Shown piece by piece: positions 55,700-64,000 of a stretch of 64,000 nucleotides of DNA. The stretch spans positions 1 through 64,000 of the forward strand of contig CAYVKA010000017.1 in assembly GCA_964451925.1 (NCBI GenBank), read 5' to 3'. The DNA is from Nevskia sp964451925 (lineage in GTDB: Bacteria > Pseudomonadota > Gammaproteobacteria > Nevskiales > Nevskiaceae). The translations under genes were made by a program, and so were the position numbers. How positions within the stretch are numbered: the stretch's first letter is position 1; each line of letters begins with the position of its first letter. The notes under the pieces are model-generated. The model saw nothing but the letters and a program-made list of their open reading frames with translations, made no database searches and was not told the DNA's origin.

Positions 55700-56701
55700 T
55701 CAGGGCCGGTGGTGCGGCGCGGCCGCGTCCGGCTCGTGCAGCCGGCGCACCACATACAGCGGCCGCTGCTTCGACTCCATGAAAATGCGCCCGACGTATT
55801 CTCCCAGCACGCCGATGCTGAGCAGGTTGATGCCACCGAAAAACATCACGGCGACGATCAGCGAGGCGTAGCCCGGCACGTCGATGCCGAGGATCAGCGT
55901 GCGCAGCAGGATGTAGCTGCCGTAGAAGAACGAGATGCCGGCGATGGCCATGCCGACATAGGTCCACAGCCGCAGCGGAAACGAGCTGAACGAGGTGATG
56001 CCCTCGATCGCCAGGTGCAGCAGCCGGCGGTAGTTGAACTTGCTGTGGCCGGCCGAGCGCGGCGGCCGCTGATGTTCGATCAGGTGCTGGCGGAAGCCGA
56101 GCCAAGCAAACAGGCCCTTGTTGTAGCGGGTGCGCTCGGGCAAGGCCAGGAAGGCTTCGATCACCGCCCGGTCCAGCAGCCGGAAATCGCCGGCGTTGGG
56201 CACGAAGCGCATCTCCGACACGGCGTTGAGCAGGTAATAGAAGGCCTGCGCAGCGCCGCGGCGCAGCAGGGTGTCGGTGTTGCGCTCGGCGTGTACCGCC
56301 ACCACGGTTTCGAACCCTTCGCGCCACCTGGCCAGCATCTGCGGAATCAGCTCGGGCGGGTCCTGCAGGTCGGCGTCCAGGGTGATGGCGCAGGCGCCGC
56401 GGCAGTGCCACAGCCCGGCGGTCAGCGCCGCTTCCTTGCCGAAGTTGCGCGACAGGTCGATGACCCGCAATTGCGGCATCGAGTGCTGCAGCTGCAGCAG
56501 GCGCGGCAGCGTGTCGTCGGCGCTGCCGTCGTTGACCACCACGATCTCGTAGCTGGCGCAGGCGCCGCTGATGATCGGCAGCAGGGTGCGGAACAGGAAG
56601 TCCAGGCCGCTGCTCTCGTTGTGCATCGGGATGACCAGGCTGACCTCGGGCGGTCCGCCGTCTCCCTCCGGCGTCGCCGCCCGCTCCGCGCCGCCGCTCA
56701 T
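55700..56701 (-). CDS. Polyprenol-phosphate glycosyltransferase (GtrB-like, family 2)
   Basis: 333 residues. GT-A domain with SLVIPMHNESSGLDFLF, EIVVVNDGSADDTL and the catalytic/metal motif ITLDADLQDPPE, then two C-terminal membrane helices near residues 230-255 and 265-290. This is the layout of GtrB/DpmA enzymes that load glucose or mannose onto undecaprenyl phosphate for periplasmic GT-C transferases. It is isolated from such partners here; the GT-C proteins at 24-30 kb could use its product, which is inference. Confidence 0.9.
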   Translation of the reverse strand: MSGGAERAATPEGDGGPPEVSLVIPMHNESSGLDFLFRTLLPIISGACASYEIVVVNDGSADDTLPRLLQLQHSMPQLRVIDLSRNFGKEAALTAGLWHCRGACAITLDADLQDPPELIPQMLARWREGFETVVAVHAERNTDTLLRRGAAQAFYYLLNAVSEMRFVPNAGDFRLLDRAVIEAFLALPERTRYNKGLFAWLGFRQHLIEHQRPPRSAGHSKFNYRRLLHLAIEGITSFSSFPLRLWTYVGMAIAGISFFYGSYILLRTLILGIDVPGYASLIVAVMFFGGINLLSIGVLGEYVGRIFMESKQRPLYVVRRLHEPDAAAPHHRP

Positions 56702-56950
56702 GACCGGCAGCGCCGGCCTGCCCGGAGGGGCGGTGCGGGTGGCGCGATGTTCAATGCGTTCTCCTGTGGGCGGCCGCGTGCGCGGCGGCTGGTGCCGGGA
56801 TTATAGGTGCTGGCTGTGGTGCCGTGCCGGCGACATGCGGCGCCCCGCCGCGGCGCGCTATATTGGCGCGGGATCCGGACCGGGACCGGCGCCGCGCGTC
56901 GGGGTTCCGGACCGGTTGCGGCGAACCCGAAGCATTCGATGCGGAGTTTC

Positions 56951-60514
<3,564 letters not shown>

Positions 60515-60522
60515 GCCCGGTC

Positions 60523-61342
<820 letters not shown>

Positions 61343-61356
<14 letters not shown>

Positions 61357-61948
61357 GCGAAGCCAGCGGGTGATCGCCATCGGCGCCTCGGTGGGCGGCC
61401 TGGAGGCGCTCAAGCAGGTGCTGGGAGCGCTGCCCCGCCACTATCCCTGGCCGGTGCTGGTGCTGCTGCACACCAGCGCCGGCTACCGCGAGTCGCGGCT
61501 CGACCAGCTGCTGGCGCTGCATTGCGCGCTGCCGGTCCGCGAAGCCGAACCGCGCATGGCCTTGCAGGCCGGGGTCGTGCACCTGGCGCCCGCGGGCTAC
61601 CATCTGCTGGTGGAACAAGACTTGCGGCTCTCCCTGTCGGTTGATGAAAAGGTGTCCTACGTGCGGCCTTCCGCTGATGTGCTGTTCGAAAGCCTGGCCG
61701 AGGCGGTCGGCGCGCGCGCCGTCGGCGTGATCCTGACCGGCGCCAACGAGGACGGCGCCGCCGGCCTGGCTGCGATCCGTGCCCGCGGCGGCCTTGCCCT
61801 GGTGCAGGACCCGGCCCAGGCGCAGGCGCCGCAGATGCCCCGGGCGGCGCTGCAGCTGGCCGGCGCCGACCAGGTGCTGGACCTGGCCGGCATCGGCGCG
61901 CGGCTGGCGGCGCTGCCGCAGGAGCCGCTGCCGCAGGAGCCGGCATGA
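61343..61948 (+). CDS. cheB: CheB-type methylesterase without receiver domain
   Basis: 201 residues from the GTG giving VRAAKRSQRVIAIGAS, overlapping cheR by 14 bases. Methylesterase/glutaminase domain only: nucleophile Ser16 in IGASVGG, the central His in LLLHTSAGYRESRLD, and the acidic residue in ILTGANEDGAAG. The receiver that controls classical CheB is missing, so the activity must be set by other means, such as contact with the kinase. Overlaps the next gene by 4 bases. Confidence 0.88.
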
Positions 61949-62949
61949 GCGCGCTGCCGCGGTCGAAGATCCTGGTGGTGGACGACACGCCCGCCAACCT
62001 GCTGGTGATGCGCAAGCTGCTGGCCAAGGTCGACGCCGACCTGGTCGAGGCCGCCAGCGGCAACGCCGCGCTGGCGGCCAGCCTCGATCACGAGTTCGCG
62101 CTGATCCTGCTGGACGTGCAGATGCCGGATATGGACGGGTTCGAGGTGGCGGAATTCCTGTCGCAGGAAGAGCGCACGCGCGACACGCCGATCATTTTCG
62201 TCACCGCCGCCTACGCCGACGACATGAATCGCATCAAGGGCTACGGCAGCGGCGCGGTGGATTACATCGTCAAGCCGATCAACGACGCCATCCTGCTGTC
62301 CAAGGTGCGCGTGTTCCTCGAACTGTATCGCGGCAAGCTGGAGTTGCGCCGCCTGCTGGGCGAGCTGGACCAGCGCAACCAGCAACTGCAACAGGAGATC
62401 GCCGAGCGGCAGCGGCTGGAGGAGCTGGCGCGCCACCAGGCCTCGCACGATCCGCTGACCGCTCTGCCCAATCGCATGCTGTTCCTCGACCGACTGACCA
62501 AGTCCGTCGCCCGCGCCGAGCGGCACGGCAGCTCCTGTGCGCTGCTCTACATCGACATCGACGACTTCAAGCCGGTCAACGACCGCTACGGCCACCATGC
62601 CGGCGACGAGCTGCTCAAGGCGGTGGCGCAGCGCATGCTGGATTCGGTGCGCAAGATCGACACCGTGGCGCGCCTCGGCGGCGACGAGTTCGCGGCCATC
62701 ATCGAGGAGCCGGCCGACTCTGCGGATGCGCTGCGGGCGGCGCAGCGCCTGGCGGAAAGCGTGCGCCAGCCGTATCGGCTGCAGCTGAGCGGGCTGGCCG
62801 AGCCGTTGCAGGTGCAGGTCGGCGCCAGCATCGGCGTGGCGCTCTATCCGCAGCATGCCGGCGCGCTGGACGCCCTCATCCGCGCCGCCGACGCGGTGAT
62901 GTATCGTGCCAAGAAAACCGGAAAGAATCAGTGCCTTGTGGCGGAGTGA
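61945..62949 (+). CDS. Response regulator diguanylate cyclase (REC-GGDEF)
   Basis: 334 residues. Receiver domain with phospho-acceptor Asp57 (LLDVQMPDMDG) and Lys in IVKPINDAI, a short coiled coil, and a GGDEF domain with intact active site GGDEF at 245-249. The product-inhibition site RxxD is Arg236 to Asp239, exactly five residues before the GGDEF motif. It should make c-di-GMP when phosphorylated, probably by the operon's hybrid kinase, with feedback control. Last gene of the four-gene unit. PilB of this genome could be one c-di-GMP target (inference). Confidence 0.94.
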   Translation: MSALPRSKILVVDDTPANLLVMRKLLAKVDADLVEAASGNAALAASLDHEFALILLDVQMPDMDGFEVAEFLSQEERTRDTPIIFVTAAYADDMNRIKGYGSGAVDYIVKPINDAILLSKVRVFLELYRGKLELRRLLGELDQRNQQLQQEIAERQRLEELARHQASHDPLTALPNRMLFLDRLTKSVARAERHGSSCALLYIDIDDFKPVNDRYGHHAGDELLKAVAQRMLDSVRKIDTVARLGGDEFAAIIEEPADSADALRAAQRLAESVRQPYRLQLSGLAEPLQVQVGASIGVALYPQHAGALDALIRAADAVMYRAKKTGKNQCLVAE

Positions 62950-63115
62950 CGGAGCGTAGCGGGGATTGCCGCCGGGCGCCGTAGCGGCGTGTCGCGCCGG
63001 CCACCGGGGCGCAGTCACCGGCGCGCCAGCGCCGGCGCCGATTTTCGGCCAATGGCAGAAGTCGCCGCTTTGCCGGAGAATCGCCCGGTCCACTTTCCCC
63101 CGGTTGCGAATTCCG

Positions 63116-64000
63116 ATGCCTGCCTACAAAGCCCCGCTGCGCGACATGCGCTTCCTGATGAACGAGGTGCTCGACTATCCCGGCCACTATGCCGGGCTGC
63201 CCAACGGCAAGGACGCCGATGCGGACACCATCAGCGCGATCCTCGAGGAGTGCGCCAGGTTCTGCCAGGAGGTGCTGTCGCCGCTGAACCTGCCGGGCGA
63301 CGAGGAAGGCTGCCATTTCAGCAACGGCCAGGTGACGACGCCGAAAGGCTTCAAGGAAGCCTACCAGCAGTACGTCGCCGGCGGCTGGCAAGGGCTGTCG
63401 CATCCGACCGAGTTCGGCGGCCAGGGCCTGCCGGCCTCGATGGGCCTGATCAAGTCGGAAATGATGGGCGCGGCCAACTGGTCGTTCACCATGTATCCCG
63501 GCCTGTCGCTGGGTGCGATGAACACCGTCATGCAGCACGCCTCGCCCGAGCTCAAGGCGATCTATATGCCGCCGCTGACCGAGGGCCGCTGGACCGGCAC
63601 CATGTGCCTGACCGAGCCGCAGTGCGGCACCGACCTGGGCCAGGTCAAGACCAAGGCCGAGCCGCAGGCCGACGGCAGCTACAGCATCACCGGCACCAAG
63701 ATCTTCATTTCCGCCGGCGAGCACGATTTCGCCGAAAACATCATCCACATCGTGCTGGCGCGCCTGCCGGACGCGCCGCCGGGCACCAAGGGCATCTCGT
63801 TGTTCATCGTGCCGAAGATGCAGGTCAAGGCCGACGGCGGGGTCGGCGACAGCAACCGCGTGGTGTGCAGCGCCATCGAGCACAAGATGGGCATCCGCGC
63901 CTCGGCCACGGCGGTGATCAACTTCGAGCAGTCGACCGGCTACATGATCGCCGAGCCGAACCGCGGCCTGGAGGCGATGTTCACCTTCATGAATACCGCC
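63116..64000 (+). CDS. Acyl-CoA dehydrogenase, long form (3' truncated by window)
   Basis: FAD-dependent oxidation of acyl-CoA thioesters. 295 residues are visible before the window ends; the family with this N terminus (MPAYKAPLRDMRFLMNEVLD) is about 590-600 residues and includes DmdC-like enzymes. Visible are the N-terminal helical domain and the FAD-binding segment MCLTEPQCGTDLGQVKTKA with KIFISAGEHD. The 166-base gap upstream shows only GC-rich inverted repeats. The substrate chain length is not predictable. Confidence 0.93.
   Translation, partial: MPAYKAPLRDMRFLMNEVLDYPGHYAGLPNGKDADADTISAILEECARFCQEVLSPLNLPGDEEGCHFSNGQVTTPKGFKEAYQQYVAGGWQGLSHPTEFGGQGLPASMGLIKSEMMGAANWSFTMYPGLSLGAMNTVMQHASPELKAIYMPPLTEGRWTGTMCLTEPQCGTDLGQVKTKAEPQADGSYSITGTKIFISAGEHDFAENIIHIVLARLPDAPPGTKGISLFIVPKMQVKADGGVGDSNRVVCSAIEHKMGIRASATAVINFEQSTGYMIAEPNRGLEAMFTFMNTA

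Overview
The window looks like chromosomal DNA of a high-GC gammaproteobacterium. The evidence is gene order (secA, argJ, a MutT/ThiE fusion, yacG, zapD, coaE, pilD, pilC, pilB; leuS followed by lptE; a bkdR-bkdA1-bkdA2-bkdB-lpdV block), an outer-membrane and LPS gene set, type IV pili and strong GC bias at third codon positions. Lineages near Nevskiales or Xanthomonadales would fit, but that is inference and no species is claimed. Both ends are cut inside genes: secA on the left and an acyl-CoA dehydrogenase on the right.

Layout. 1-9.4 kb is core: secA, argJ and the Nudix/ThiE fusion on +, and yacG, zapD, coaE and pilDCB on -. 9.5-24.2 kb is a surface-polysaccharide locus with lower GC from about 12.4 to 15.1 kb. 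It holds five glycosyltransferases, a methyltransferase, a Wzx-like flippase, a complete ddhDABC (rfbIFGH) set that makes CDP-4-keto-3,6-dideoxyglucose, a short-chain dehydrogenase/epimerase and a split two-subunit transketolase. 24.2-30.5 kb holds the major pilin gene pilA (-), followed downstream by two paralogous GT-C/TPR membrane proteins and flanked on the other side by a divergent GT-C protein. The polysaccharide locus thus sits between pilB and pilA. 30.7-38.1 kb has a UDP-sugar dehydrogenase, leuS, lptE, a DUF481 outer-membrane protein, a small thioredoxin-like ferredoxin and mltF.

38.4-49.0 kb starts at an intact tRNA-Ser(CGA) and ends at a degenerate copy of the tRNA 3' half. Between them are four same-strand genes: a large secreted S53 (sedolisin) protease with a GlyGly-CTERM-like tail, a TPR-CHAT caspase-like protein, a small sigma-like factor and a one-pass membrane protein of anti-sigma-like layout. 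No integrase is visible. This block and the transketolase-bearing sugar locus are the strongest candidates for something new.

49.3-55.6 kb is dksA (a two-cysteine form), the Lrp-type regulator bkdR and the branched-chain 2-oxoacid dehydrogenase operon. 55.7-56.7 kb is a GtrB-like glycosyltransferase (-). 56.9-62.9 kb is a four-gene signalling operon: hybrid histidine kinase, CheR, CheB without receiver, and REC-GGDEF diguanylate cyclase. No CRISPR array, rRNA or recognisable insertion sequence was seen. Function calls rest on motifs read by eye; no database search was run.
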